A DNA stretch of 64,000 nucleotides from Streptomyces cyaneochromogenes (GCF_003963535.1 NZ_CP034539.1:2790001-2854000), one strand, 5' to 3'. Shown: positions 47,562 through 56,772, counted from the stretch's first letter. Translations and numbers: made by a program. Notes: a model not told the origin generated them from the sequence alone.

Positions 47562-47636
47562 GCTGCGGGTTCGTTGGGGCTTGTCGCGCCCCGCGGCGGA
47601 GCCGCTGATGTCACCGCCCCGCGCCCCTGAGGGGCG
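47562..47636 (+). repeat. Dispersed intergenic repeat, copy 4
   Basis: Holds GCTGCGGGTTCGTTGGGGCT, TGTCGCGCCCCGCGGCGGAG and CCCCGCGCCCCTGAGGGG, the fullest form of this family in the window. It lies in the divergent spacer between ctaC and the TusA-fused desulfurase. Confidence 0.65.
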
Positions 47637-47667
47637 CCCCGGTCACCGGACGTTTTAGCGTTGCTGT

Positions 47668-49044
47668 GTGGGCTACTTTGACTCTGCTTCCAGTGCTCCT
47701 CTTCATCCTGTTGCCCGGCAGGCGCTACAGGCCTCCCTTGATGAAGGGTGGGCCGATCCTGCCCGTCTCTATCGGGAAGGGCGGCGGGCGCGGTTGTTGC
47801 TGGATGCCGCTCGGGAGGCCGCCGCTGAGGCTGTCGGTTGTCGTGCCGATGAGTTGGTGTTCACCTCGTCGGGGACTCGCGCCGTCCATTCGGGTGTCGC
47901 CGGGGTGTTGGCGGGGCGGCGGAGGGTCGGACGCCACCTGATCGTGTCCGCGGTCGAACACTCCTCTGTGCTCCATGCGGCTGACGCGCACGAGGCCGGG
48001 GGCGGTTCCGTCACTCAGGTCGCGGTGGACCGTGCGGGGGCGGTGAATGCGGGTGCGTACGCGGCGGCCCTGCGGCCGGACACCGCGCTCGCCTGCCTCC
48101 AGTCGGCCAACCACGAGGTGGGGACCGAGCAGCCGGTGGCGGAGGTGGCCGCCGTGTGCCAGGAGGCGGGCGTGCCCTTGCTGGTGGACGCGGCGCAGTC
48201 GCTCGGGTGGGGGCCCGTCGAGGGTGCCTGGTCGGTGTTGACCGGGAGCGCACATAAATGGGGCGGGCCGTCGGGGGTCGGGCTGCTCGTCGTACGCAAG
48301 GGCGTGCGGTTCGCCGCGCAAGGGCCCTCGGACGAACGGGAGTCGGGGCGGGCGGCCGGGTTCGAGAACATCCCGGCGATCGTCGCCGCGGCGGCCTCGC
48401 TGCGGGCCGTGCGGGCGGAGGCGGCCCAAGAGGCGCTGCGGCTGCGGGAGCTGACGGAGCGGATCCGGGCGCGGGTGCCGCGGGTGGTGCCGGATGTGGA
48501 GGTGGTCGGCGATCCGGTGCGGCGCCTTCCCGGCATCGTCACCTTCTCCTGTCTCTATGTCGACGGAGAGGCCTTGCTGCACGAACTGGACCGCGCCGGC
48601 TTCTCGGTCTCCTCCGGTTCGTCCTGCACGAGCAGCACGCTGACGCCCAGCCATGTGCTGAAGGCGATGGGGGTGCTCAGCGAGGGGAATGTGCGGGTGT
48701 CCCTGCCGTTCGGGACGCCGGCGGAGGATGTCGAGCGGTTCCTGGAGGTGCTGCCGGGGGCGGTGGCAGGGGTGCGGGAGAAGCTGGGGGCTCCGGTCAC
48801 CGAGACGGTCGTACGGGACGACGTGCTGGTCGTGGACTCCCTCGGCAAGCTGTGCCCGATCCCGGTCATCGAGCTGGCGAAGGTCATCGGCGAGGTGCCG
48901 GTGGGCGGCCTGGTCCGGGTCCTCGCCGACGACGACGCGGCCCGCCTGGACATCCCGGCGTGGTGCGAGATGCGGGGGCAGGAGTACGTGGGCGAGGAGC
49001 CGGCGGAGAAAGGAACGGCATACTTGGTCCGCCGGGTCAGCTGA
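47668..49044 (+). CDS. Cysteine desulfurase fused to a TusA-like sulfur carrier domain
   Basis: A 458-aa two-domain protein. Residues 1-370 are a NifS/IscS-type desulfurase with SHKW-like Lys in GSAHKWGGPSG (K197) and nucleophile Cys in SSGSSCTS (C320). Residues about 388-458 are a TusA/SirA domain with the signature KLCPIPVIELAK and sulfur-accepting Cys396. The fusion would pass persulfide from the desulfurase Cys to the carrier. It may serve thiolation of tRNA or cofactors, or sulfur supply to the neighbouring oxidase copper/haem biogenesis. GTG 47668 follows weak Shine-Dalgarno sequence. Confidence 0.9.
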   Translation: MGYFDSASSAPLHPVARQALQASLDEGWADPARLYREGRRARLLLDAAREAAAEAVGCRADELVFTSSGTRAVHSGVAGVLAGRRRVGRHLIVSAVEHSSVLHAADAHEAGGGSVTQVAVDRAGAVNAGAYAAALRPDTALACLQSANHEVGTEQPVAEVAAVCQEAGVPLLVDAAQSLGWGPVEGAWSVLTGSAHKWGGPSGVGLLVVRKGVRFAAQGPSDERESGRAAGFENIPAIVAAAASLRAVRAEAAQEALRLRELTERIRARVPRVVPDVEVVGDPVRRLPGIVTFSCLYVDGEALLHELDRAGFSVSSGSSCTSSTLTPSHVLKAMGVLSEGNVRVSLPFGTPAEDVERFLEVLPGAVAGVREKLGAPVTETVVRDDVLVVDSLGKLCPIPVIELAKVIGEVPVGGLVRVLADDDAARLDIPAWCEMRGQEYVGEEPAEKGTAYLVRRVS

Positions 49045-49050
49045 CCCACC

Positions 49051-49132
49051 TGAGGGGCGCGGGGCTGTGTCGATATGCGGCTACCGCCGCGGGGGCGCGA
49101 CCAGCCCCCGCGCACCCGCAGCCGACCACGAA
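49051..49132 (-). repeat. Dispersed intergenic repeat, copy 5 (inverted)
   Basis: On the minus strand this reads GGTTCGTGGTCGGCTGCGGG, GGGGGCTGGTCGCGCCCCCG and CCCCGCGCCCCTCAGGTGG. It is the same repeat family in reverse, between convergent genes. Confidence 0.65.
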
Positions 49133-49165
49133 CCTGCCGAGGCGGACGAGTAGTCGCACCCGGCC

Positions 49166-50140
49166 TCAGCCGAGGTGCTTGCGGACCTCCTCAGCGGCAG
49201 CGTCGCCGTACGCCTTGGTGAACCGGTCCATGAAGTGCGCCCGGCGCAGCTGGTACTCCTGCGTGCCGACCGTCTCGATGACGAGCGTCGCCAGCATGCA
49301 GCCGACCTGCGCGGCCCGCTCCAGGGACACACCCCACGCCAGCCCGGACAGGAACCCCGCGCGGAAGGCGTCGCCGACGCCCGTGGGGTCGGCCTTGCGC
49401 TCCTCCTCGGCGCAGCCGACCTCGATGGGGTCCTCGCCCTGCCGCTCGATGCGCACACCCTGCGAGCCGAGGGTCGTGACGCGGTGGCCGACCCTGGACA
49501 GGATCTCCTCGTCCGTCCAGCCGGTCTTGGACTCGATGAGGCCCTTCTCGTACTCGTTGGAGAAGAGGTACGTCGCCCCGTCCAGCAGTATCCGGATCTC
49601 GTCGCCGTTCATCCGGGCGATCTGCTGGGAGAAGTCGGCGGCGAAGGGGATCGCGCGGGAGCGGCACTCCTCGGTGTGGCGGAGCATCGCCTCGGGGTCG
49701 TCGGCGCCGATGAGGACGAGGTCGAGGCCGCCGACGCGGTCCGCGACGGTCTTCAGCTCGATGAGGCGGGCCTCGCTCATCGCACCCGTATAGAACGAGC
49801 CGATCTGGTTGTGGTCGGCGTCGGTGGTGCAGACGAAGCGGGCGGTGTGCAGGGTCTCGGAGATGCGGACCGAGCCGGTGTCGACGCCGTGGCGGTCCAG
49901 CCAGGCCCGGTACTCGTCGAAGTCGGAGCCCGCGGCGCCGACCAGGATCGGCTTCGTGCCCAGCTGCCCCATGCCGAAGGCGATGTTCGCGCCGACGCCG
50001 CCCCGGCGTACGTCCAGGTTGTCGACCAGGAAGGAGAGCGAGACCGTGTGCAGCTGGTCCGCGACGAACTGGTCGGCGAAGCGGCCGGGGAAGGTCATGA
50101 GGTGGTCGGTGGCGATGGAGCCGGTGACTGCGATGCGCAC
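49166..50140 (-). CDS. PfkB family carbohydrate kinase
   Basis: A 324-aa ribokinase-like sugar or nucleoside kinase. It begins MRIAVTGSIATDHL and has the substrate-binding GGVGANIAFGMGQLG, and the C-terminal signature DPTGVGDAFRAGFLSGLA with catalytic Asp. By family it may phosphorylate adenosine, ribose or fructose phosphates; NAxDF-like details are insufficient to decide, although VRRGGVGAN resembles adenosine kinases. GTG 50140 has AGGAG upstream. A small gene diverges from it. Confidence 0.88.
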   Translation of the reverse strand: MRIAVTGSIATDHLMTFPGRFADQFVADQLHTVSLSFLVDNLDVRRGGVGANIAFGMGQLGTKPILVGAAGSDFDEYRAWLDRHGVDTGSVRISETLHTARFVCTTDADHNQIGSFYTGAMSEARLIELKTVADRVGGLDLVLIGADDPEAMLRHTEECRSRAIPFAADFSQQIARMNGDEIRILLDGATYLFSNEYEKGLIESKTGWTDEEILSRVGHRVTTLGSQGVRIERQGEDPIEVGCAEEERKADPTGVGDAFRAGFLSGLAWGVSLERAAQVGCMLATLVIETVGTQEYQLRRAHFMDRFTKAYGDAAAEEVRKHLG

Positions 50141-50270
50141 GGCTGGAGTCTCCTGCGGGGAGGTGGGATTGACATTCCACGCTACCGTGCGTGACCGGGA
50201 CTCTGAAGTAGCCAAAACTACCTGATAGTAGATCTTTCTTCGCGGGCTTCGGCGTGCATACGGTGCCGCT

Positions 50271-50480
50271 ATGACGAAAATCGAGGTCCATGCCCCCGCT
50301 TCGGCCGACCTGGAGGTCGACCTGGCGTCGCTGCTCGGTGACTGCGCGCGGATGGCTCCCCACTGGACCGCCCCCGATCGCGTCCATTCCCTTCCGGTCT
50401 CCCCGTCACTCATCCACGGGGTGACCGTGCCGCCGAAGTCCGCGCGCCTGGTGGACGCGATGTCGGACTACGGCGACTGA
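50271..50480 (+). CDS. Small hypothetical protein (69 aa)
   Basis: A 69-aa frame with typical Streptomyces codon bias starts at ATG 50271, 131 bp from the divergent PfkB gene. No motif was recognised; it has a mixed amphipathic N-terminal part (ADLEVDLASLLGDCARM) and no membrane helix. No clear ribosome site is seen, so it could be leaderless or not expressed. Confidence 0.5.
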   Translation: MTKIEVHAPASADLEVDLASLLGDCARMAPHWTAPDRVHSLPVSPSLIHGVTVPPKSARLVDAMSDYGD

Positions 50481-50649
50481 CCGGAGCACGGCGACCGAAT
50501 CGGCGCCCTTCAGGGAACCGTGCGCTCCCCTGCTGCGTCCCATCGCTGTCCCCCGTAAAGGGGATGCGGGATACGACCCCGTGGGCCGACCTTTTTGACA
50601 GGGTCGGGTCAGGGTCCTGGGACATGTGCGCAGCCGAAGGAGCGATGCG

Positions 50650-52446
50650 GTGAACACCGAGCGACCCGAGAACGACGACACGGGCGCCGACGGCTCCGCC
50701 GAGGAGCAGGGCGTCCGGGAGGAGAAGGACGCCGTCGGTGCCGAGGGGCTCGGAGCCGGCAGTGAGGCGGCGGCCGAGGCCGCGGCGGGCGAGGACGGTC
50801 CGGAGAACTCGGAGGAGGCCGCCCCTGAGGAGGCTTCGGAGGCATCCGCCCCTGAGGCGGCTTCGGAGGAGACTTCGGTCCCGGCCTCGTCGGCCGCGGA
50901 CGCTCCCGTCGCCCCCGCCGTCGAGCGCCCCGGCGCCACCCCCGCCCCGGCCGGCGAGTCCGAGGACGTCCAGGACGGCGCCCGGCGCCGCTCCCCCGCG
51001 GTCATCGCCTCCGTCGCCGCCGCCGTACTGCTCGTCGGGGGCGGTGGGGCCTACCTCGCCGCGAACGCGTCCGGCGGGTCGGACGGCGGTACGACGTCGG
51101 CGGCGCCCGGGGGTGACACTCCCCCGCCGCTCCATCTCGACGGTTACACGGGCGGCGACGGCGGGGGCGGCACCGGCGGTATCGCGCCCGGGGAACCGAA
51201 CCCGTACGGCGTCACCTACAAGGCCGACGGGGAGCTCGCGGACGGGCCCGGCTCGGCGCCGGTGTACCGGGCGGGCGGCGAGGTCGGCGCGGACGAGGTG
51301 GCCCGGCTGGCCAAGGCGCTCGGGGTGGACGGGACGCCGGTGGCACAGGGGCAGACCTGGAGGGTCGGGGCGAGGGACGGGGCGGGGCCCAGTCTGCAGG
51401 TGAACAAGCAGGCGCCGGGAACCTGGACGTTCTACCGGTACGCGCCGGGCACCGACAACTGTCAGAGCACCACCGTGTGCCACAAGGGCTCCGCCGAGTC
51501 GACCGCCGACCCGATCGGCGAGGAGGCCGCGAAGAAGGCCGCCGCCCCGGTTCTCAAGGCGGCGGGTCAGGATGACGCGAAGCTCGACGCGAGCCAGGTC
51601 ATGGGCGCCCAGCGTGTGGTGAACGCCGACCCCGTCGTCGGCGGGATGCCCACGTACGGCTGGACGACCGGGGTGACCGTGAGCGCCCAGGGCGAAGTGG
51701 TCGGCGGAAGCGGCCAGTTGAAGGCGCCGGTGAAGGGGGACACGTACCCCGTGCTGAGCGCCGAGAAGACGCTCGGGCTGATGAACGCGACACCGGGGAC
51801 CGGCGGCCGCATGGGCATCGGCGGCTGCGCCAGCCCCGTACCGCTGAAGGACCGTCTTGAGGCGCCCTGCGGTGCCCAGGCGTCGACGGGGACCCCCTCG
51901 AAGGACACCGTCACCGTGGAGAAGGCGGTGTTCGGGCTGGCCTCGCACTATGTGGACGCGCGGCAGGCTCTGGTGCCGTCCTGGCTGTTCGAGGTGAAGG
52001 CGCCCGGCGCGCAGGACAGCTTCACGGTCACGTATCCGGCGATCGACCCGAAGTACCTGGCCTCGGCCGCGCCGTCCGAGGAGCCGACCGGGCAGCCCAC
52101 CCCGCGGCCGACCGATCCGAAGGACGAGCCGACCTCGGCGCCGGTCACCCGGAACGTGACGGTGGACGGCTACACGGTCGACGGCAGGGAACTGACGGTG
52201 GCCTTCACGGGCGGCGTGTGCGCCGACTACAAGGTGACGGCGAGCGAGAGCGACGACGAGGTGACGGTCCGGGTGACCGAGACCTCGCAGCCGGAGAAGG
52301 TCTGCATCCTGATCGCCAAGGTGTTCCACAAGACCGTGCAGCTGGACGAGCCGCTCGGTGACCGCAAGGTCGTGGGCACGGACGGCCAGGCGCTCCCGAA
52401 GGAGAAGCCGGGGGCGGGGGTGCCGGAGACGTCCGGGGCCCGGTAG
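50650..52446 (+). CDS. Large membrane-anchored exported protein
   Basis: A 598-aa protein of unknown function. Residues 1-125 are very acidic and Ala/Glu-rich (cytoplasmic, disordered), followed by one membrane helix (SPAVIASVAAAVLLVGGGGA) and a large exported domain with Gly-rich linker and many beta-strands (GEVVGGSGQLKAP, VTYPAIDPKYLASA), plus a Pro-rich PTGQPTPRPTD linker and a C-terminal beta domain. It may be a surface or anti-sigma-like sensor, but no motif proves it. GTG 50650 follows AAGGAG. A terminator follows. Confidence 0.8.
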   Translation: MNTERPENDDTGADGSAEEQGVREEKDAVGAEGLGAGSEAAAEAAAGEDGPENSEEAAPEEASEASAPEAASEETSVPASSAADAPVAPAVERPGATPAPAGESEDVQDGARRRSPAVIASVAAAVLLVGGGGAYLAANASGGSDGGTTSAAPGGDTPPPLHLDGYTGGDGGGGTGGIAPGEPNPYGVTYKADGELADGPGSAPVYRAGGEVGADEVARLAKALGVDGTPVAQGQTWRVGARDGAGPSLQVNKQAPGTWTFYRYAPGTDNCQSTTVCHKGSAESTADPIGEEAAKKAAAPVLKAAGQDDAKLDASQVMGAQRVVNADPVVGGMPTYGWTTGVTVSAQGEVVGGSGQLKAPVKGDTYPVLSAEKTLGLMNATPGTGGRMGIGGCASPVPLKDRLEAPCGAQASTGTPSKDTVTVEKAVFGLASHYVDARQALVPSWLFEVKAPGAQDSFTVTYPAIDPKYLASAAPSEEPTGQPTPRPTDPKDEPTSAPVTRNVTVDGYTVDGRELTVAFTGGVCADYKVTASESDDEVTVRVTETSQPEKVCILIAKVFHKTVQLDEPLGDRKVVGTDGQALPKEKPGAGVPETSGAR

Positions 52447-52461
52447 GGCCTACGGACACGG

Positions 52462-52498
52462 GAAGGCGGCGGCCCCGTCGGAGGGGGTCGCCGCCTTC
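52462..52498. terminator. Bidirectional terminator
   Basis: GAAGGCGGCGGCCCC pairs with GGGGTCGCCGCCTTC (one mismatch), 15 bp after the membrane-protein stop and 42 bp before the convergent erpA stop. Confidence 0.75.
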
Positions 52499-52540
52499 TC
52501 GTATGTCAGCCGGATCGGCTGTCGGCCGTTTGGGCGAGGC

Positions 52541-52897
52541 TCAGCTGAAGGAGTCGCCGCAGGCGCAGGAGCCCGTCGCGTTCGGGTTGTCGATCGTGAA
52601 GCCCTGCTTCTCGATGGTGTCGACGAAGTCGATGGAGGCACCGCCCAGGTACGGGGCGCTCATGCGGTCGGTGACGACCTTGACGCCGCCGAAGTCCTTG
52701 ACCACGTCGCCGTCGAGGGACCGCTCGTCGAAGAAGAGCTGGTAGCGCAGGCCGGAGCAGCCACCGGGCTGAACGGCGACGCGCAGGGCCAGGTCGTCAC
52801 GGCCTTCCTGGTCGAGCAGGGCCTTGACCTTCGCCGCTGCGGCGTCGGACAGGATGATGCCGTCGGTGACGGTGCTGGTCTCGTCCGATACGGACAT
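52541..52897 (-). CDS. erpA: Iron-sulfur cluster insertion protein
   Basis: A 118-aa A-type carrier that delivers Fe-S clusters to target enzymes. The three cluster cysteines are C47 (PGGCSGLRY) and C111/C113 (GSCACGDS). Length and motifs match ErpA. It may serve the [4Fe-4S] enzyme NadA encoded divergently. The start ATG 52897 is followed 35 bp upstream by a perfect 10-bp palindrome. Confidence 0.94.
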   Translation of the reverse strand: MSVSDETSTVTDGIILSDAAAAKVKALLDQEGRDDLALRVAVQPGGCSGLRYQLFFDERSLDGDVVKDFGGVKVVTDRMSAPYLGGASIDFVDTIEKQGFTIDNPNATGSCACGDSFS

Positions 52898-52931
52898 CTA
52901 CATCTCTCCCGGGTTGTACGGAGACTGCTTG

Positions 52932-52951
52932 CCGACGGTTGCAACCATCGG
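52932..52951. promoter_or_regulatory. Palindromic operator candidate before erpA
   Basis: CCGACGGTTGCAACCATCGG is a near-perfect 20-bp palindrome (core GGTTGCAACC, one mismatched pair), 34 bp upstream of erpA. The binding factor is unknown; an Fe-S or oxidative stress regulator is a guess. Confidence 0.45.
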
Positions 52952-53102
52952 GGCCGCGGATTCATTCCGGGCCGGGCGCTTGTCTTTCGGTCCTTCTTCA
53001 TGCTCGCACACGGCGCATGGAGCGGAAAATGCCTGATTCGGGAGTGCGGGCACGCCTCGGGCCCCCTCGCCGGGATTCACGTCACATCGACACGATGGCC
53101 AT

Positions 53103-53130
53103 CGTCAAACTGACGTGAACCGGTTATGAT
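53103..53130 (+). promoter_or_regulatory. Putative nadA promoter region with small palindrome
   Basis: A CGTCA-AAC-TGACG palindrome (53103-53115) lies just upstream of the AT-rich TATGAT (53125-53130), a possible -10 about 105 bp before nadA. The 336-bp gap between erpA and nadA otherwise holds no gene. Confidence 0.4.
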
Positions 53131-53234
53131 AGATAGCGTCAAATCGACGAGAAGTCGATGAAGGTGTCCCGCATGACCCGCCGGGTCCGGATTCTCCGGC
53201 CCCGGCGAGCCGCAGAACAGAAAGGGTGCGTGTC

Positions 53235-54419
53235 GTGACCACCGCCCAGACCCAGGAGCTCGACGTCCAGCCGACGCCCCTCGCCCTGCTGCTCCTCGGC
53301 CGCGAGGCCGACCCGAGGAGCGAGCGCGGCGTCGAGTGTCCCGGCGACCTGCCCTCGCCGTCCGACCCGGACCTGGTCGAGCGCGCCCGCGCGGCCAAGG
53401 AGAAGCTCGGCAGCAAGGTCTTCGTGCTCGGCCACCACTACCAGCGCGACGAGGTCATCCAGTTCGCGGATGTGACCGGCGACTCCTTCAAGCTGGCCCG
53501 GGACGCGGCGGCGCGCCCGGAGGCCGAGTACATCGTGTTCTGCGGTGTGCACTTCATGGCCGAGTCGGCCGACATCCTGACCACCGACGACCAGAAGGTC
53601 GTCCTCCCCGACCTCGCCGCCGGCTGCTCGATGGCCGACATGGCGACGGCCGAGCAGGTGGCGGAGTGCTGGGACGTGCTGACCGAGGCCGGCATAGCCG
53701 AGCAGGTCGTCCCCGTCTCGTACATGAACTCCTCCGCGGACATCAAGGCGTTCACGGGCAAGCACGGCGGCACGATCTGCACCTCGTCGAATGCCAAGCG
53801 GGCGCTGGACTGGGCCTTCGAGCAGGGTGAGAAGGTCCTGTTCCTGCCGGACCAGCACCTCGGCCGCAACACCGCCGTCCGGGACATGGGCATGTCCCTG
53901 GAGGACTGCGTCGTCTACAACCCGCACAAGCCGAACGGCGGGCTGACGGCCGACGAGCTGCGCGCCGCGAAGATGATCCTGTGGCGCGGCCACTGCTCGG
54001 TGCACGGCCGCTTCAGCCTGGAGTCGGTGGAGGACGTACGCGCCCGGATCCCCGGGGTCAACGTGCTGGTGCACCCCGAGTGCAAGCACGAGGTCGTGGC
54101 GGCGGCGGACTACGTCGGTTCGACGGAATACATCATCAAGGCCCTCGAGGCGGCCCCGGCCGGCTCCAAGTGGGCCATCGGCACGGAGCTGAACCTGGTC
54201 CGCCGCCTGGCGAACCGTTTCGCGCCGGAGGGCAAGGAGATCGTCTTCCTCGACAAGACGGTCTGCTTCTGCTCGACGATGAACCGCATCGACCTGCCCC
54301 ACCTGGTCTGGGCGCTGGAGTCGCTCGCCGAGGGCAAGCTCGTCAACCGCATCGAGGTCGACAAGGAGACCGAGGCGTTCGCGAAGCTGGCGCTGGAGCG
54401 GATGCTGGCGCTGCCGTAG
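53235..54419 (+). CDS. nadA: Quinolinate synthase
   Basis: A 394-aa [4Fe-4S] enzyme that condenses iminoaspartate with dihydroxyacetone phosphate to make quinolinate for NAD. Motifs are LGHHYQRDEVIQFAD near the N-terminus, GCSMADMATAEQV, PDQHLGRNTAVRDMG, HPECKHEV, and the C-terminal cluster Cys in DKTVCFCSTMN. GTG 53235 is preceded by AAAGGG at 8-nt spacing; GTG 53226 is the alternative. Usually followed by nadB and nadC, but here it is alone and convergent with a kinase gene. Iron-sulfur dependence fits the neighbouring erpA. Confidence 0.95.
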   Translation: MTTAQTQELDVQPTPLALLLLGREADPRSERGVECPGDLPSPSDPDLVERARAAKEKLGSKVFVLGHHYQRDEVIQFADVTGDSFKLARDAAARPEAEYIVFCGVHFMAESADILTTDDQKVVLPDLAAGCSMADMATAEQVAECWDVLTEAGIAEQVVPVSYMNSSADIKAFTGKHGGTICTSSNAKRALDWAFEQGEKVLFLPDQHLGRNTAVRDMGMSLEDCVVYNPHKPNGGLTADELRAAKMILWRGHCSVHGRFSLESVEDVRARIPGVNVLVHPECKHEVVAAADYVGSTEYIIKALEAAPAGSKWAIGTELNLVRRLANRFAPEGKEIVFLDKTVCFCSTMNRIDLPHLVWALESLAEGKLVNRIEVDKETEAFAKLALERMLALP

Positions 54420-54438
54420 GCCTCGCCCTTCCCCGCTG

Positions 54439-56772
54439 TCACCCCGAGACGGGTTTCCGCTCGGGGTGCGCGGGGTCGAGGCTGAAGACGGTGCCGTCGG
54501 GAGCGGTGACCACCAGCGCACCCTGGTTGAGCAGGACCTCGGGCCCGACCGTGCCGCCGGAGAACACCCGGGCGACCCGCGGCAGCGTCTCCCACAGCAG
54601 CGTGCCCTTGCGCGCGTCGAGGGCGGCCACCCGGCCGCTGTTGCTGGCCACGTAGAGGGTGCGCGTCCGCGGGTCGTACGTCGCCTTGCCCGGGTTCTCC
54701 AGGCTGGTGGGGGTCTGCCACAGCTGCTTGCCCGTGCGGGCCGACAGGGCGGTCACCCGGCCGTTGCCCGACACGGTCCACAGGGTGCCGTCCGCCAGCG
54801 ACGACTGCCCCGTGTAGATCTTCTCCAGCTTCGTCGTGCCGCGGGTCGCCGAGTCCGGGTCGATCAGCAGGAGCCGGCCGTCCGCCGAGCCCGTCGCGGA
54901 CGTCTCGCTGCCGTCGATCCACTCGGCTACCGCCACCCGGCCGTCGACGCTCCCGACGATGCCGCTCTGGTACGGCACCGTGAAGCGCTGTACCGAGCCG
55001 TCGGTCCGGTCCACCGCCAGGACCAGGGACCTCTCGGGGTCGTCCAGGGTGCAGTGGGCGTACAGATCCGAGCCGAACGTGTCGAACGTGCAGTAGTAGC
55101 CGGCGGGCACCTCCATGGTCCAGCGCTCGGCGCCGGTGCGCGGCGTGCGGGCCGTCACCGTCCGGCCGTCGGCGTCGGCCGTCAGGACCACGTCCCCGGA
55201 CAGGGTGAGGTCGACGTTCTCGTCGTTCATTTCGCGGGACCACAGCTTGGCGCCGGTCTTGGTGTCGAGGGCGATCACCTGGATCGTCTCGGAGTTGCTG
55301 TCCTCCTGGGTGATGCTCTGCCGGATGAGCATCGCGCCGTCGCGGACGCCGAGGAGCGAGGCCCAGTAGTACGCGCCATCGGTGCCGGCCGGCGCGAGGT
55401 CGGCGCGCCAGACGGTCTTGCCGGTCAGGCCGTCCAGCCGTACCGGGAGAACGCCCTGGCCGGCGCAGTAGGCGGCGAGGTCGTACATCAGGCAGGCGGA
55501 GTCGCCCTCGAATCCCTCCGCGACCGCCTTGGGCGCGCCGAGCGGCGCCTCCTCGTTCACGGTCGTCTGCCAGGCCCGCCAGCCCTCGGGCGGCTCCGCC
55601 CACCGGGAGGACGCGGACGGTGAAGCGGAAACCGCGGAGGAACGGACGGTCCCGCCCCCGCTTTCCTCCTCCCAGTTCGGCCCGACCAGCGCATAGCCCG
55701 TCAGCCCCAGGGCGAGCGCGCCGACCGTGCCGGTCGCGGCCCACAGGGGACGTCTGCCCCGGCGGCGGCCGAAGCGGGAGGTGTACGTCCGCCCGGACAG
55801 GCTCCCCAAGTCGTTGCCGGCCGTCCGCCCGGACAGGCTCCCGGAACCGCTGCCGGCCGTCCGGTCGGTGCCGTGACCGGAGCTGCTCTCCCCCTCCACC
55901 CCCTCGACCGCCTTCAGCCCGTCCAGGCGCAGGCTCACGGTCTGCGGTTCGCCCTCCGCGGGCTCGGGCAGGACGGCGGCGAACTCCCCTGCCAGCGCGT
56001 CGAGTTCGGGCCGGTCCGCGACGTCCTTGGCCAGGCACCGCTCCAGTACCGAGCGCAGCGGCTGCGCCAGCCCGTCCAGCACGGGTTCGTCGTGGACCAC
56101 CCGATATGCCGTCAGATACGGGCTGTCCGCGTCGAAGGGACCGCGTCCGGTGACGGCGAACACCAGCAGCGCCCCGAGCGAGAAGACGTCGGAGGCGGGG
56201 CCGACCTTGCGGGCGTCGGTGAACTGCTCCGGGGACATGAAGGGCGGAGTGCCGATCATCTGGCCGGTCTCGGTCACCGTCTGGTGGTTCTCCGCCGCTC
56301 GGGATATGCCGAAGTCGATGACGCGGGGACCGTCCTCGGCCATCAGGACGTTGGCCGGCTTCAGGTCCCGGTGCACGACCCCCGCCCGGTGGATGTCCCG
56401 CAGCGCCTCCACCAGCCCCAGGGCCAGCTGCCGCAACTCGGCGCCGCGCATCGGGCCGCGCTCACGGAGCCGGTCGGCGAGCGAGCGCCCCGGCACGTAC
56501 TGCGTCGCCATCCAGGGCCGTACCGCCTCCGGATCGGCGTCCAAGACCGGCGCGGTGAAGGCACCGCTCACCTTGCGGACGGCCTCGATCTCCTGCCGGA
56601 AGCGGGTACGGAAGACGGGGTCCTCGGCGTACTGGGCGTGCACCACCTTGACGGCGACCTCACGCCCCGAACGCGACCTGCCCCGGTAGACGGCGCCCAT
56701 GCCACCGGCTCCGAGCCGATCGAGCAGTTTGTACCCGCCGACCGACTTCGGGTCGTCCTTGCGCAGTGGCAC
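54439..56772 (-). CDS. Ser/Thr protein kinase with PQQ-like beta-propeller sensor
   Basis: A 777-aa membrane kinase. The kinase domain (about residues 10-270) has GAGGMGAVYRG, catalytic VVHRDLKPANVL, DFGISRAAE and the APE-like SPEQFTDA. A linker and one helix (LWAATGTVGALALGLTGYAL) lead to an exported domain of PQQ-like repeats (e.g. TKTGAKLWSREMN, ARTGKQLWQT, ARKGTLLWET), about six blades. It may sense a ligand outside and phosphorylate proteins inside. GTG 56772 follows AGGGG at 8 nt. It diverges from the toxin cassette, and may regulate it. Confidence 0.93.
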   Translation of the reverse strand: MPLRKDDPKSVGGYKLLDRLGAGGMGAVYRGRSRSGREVAVKVVHAQYAEDPVFRTRFRQEIEAVRKVSGAFTAPVLDADPEAVRPWMATQYVPGRSLADRLRERGPMRGAELRQLALGLVEALRDIHRAGVVHRDLKPANVLMAEDGPRVIDFGISRAAENHQTVTETGQMIGTPPFMSPEQFTDARKVGPASDVFSLGALLVFAVTGRGPFDADSPYLTAYRVVHDEPVLDGLAQPLRSVLERCLAKDVADRPELDALAGEFAAVLPEPAEGEPQTVSLRLDGLKAVEGVEGESSSGHGTDRTAGSGSGSLSGRTAGNDLGSLSGRTYTSRFGRRRGRRPLWAATGTVGALALGLTGYALVGPNWEEESGGGTVRSSAVSASPSASSRWAEPPEGWRAWQTTVNEEAPLGAPKAVAEGFEGDSACLMYDLAAYCAGQGVLPVRLDGLTGKTVWRADLAPAGTDGAYYWASLLGVRDGAMLIRQSITQEDSNSETIQVIALDTKTGAKLWSREMNDENVDLTLSGDVVLTADADGRTVTARTPRTGAERWTMEVPAGYYCTFDTFGSDLYAHCTLDDPERSLVLAVDRTDGSVQRFTVPYQSGIVGSVDGRVAVAEWIDGSETSATGSADGRLLLIDPDSATRGTTKLEKIYTGQSSLADGTLWTVSGNGRVTALSARTGKQLWQTPTSLENPGKATYDPRTRTLYVASNSGRVAALDARKGTLLWETLPRVARVFSGGTVGPEVLLNQGALVVTAPDGTVFSLDPAHPERKPVSG

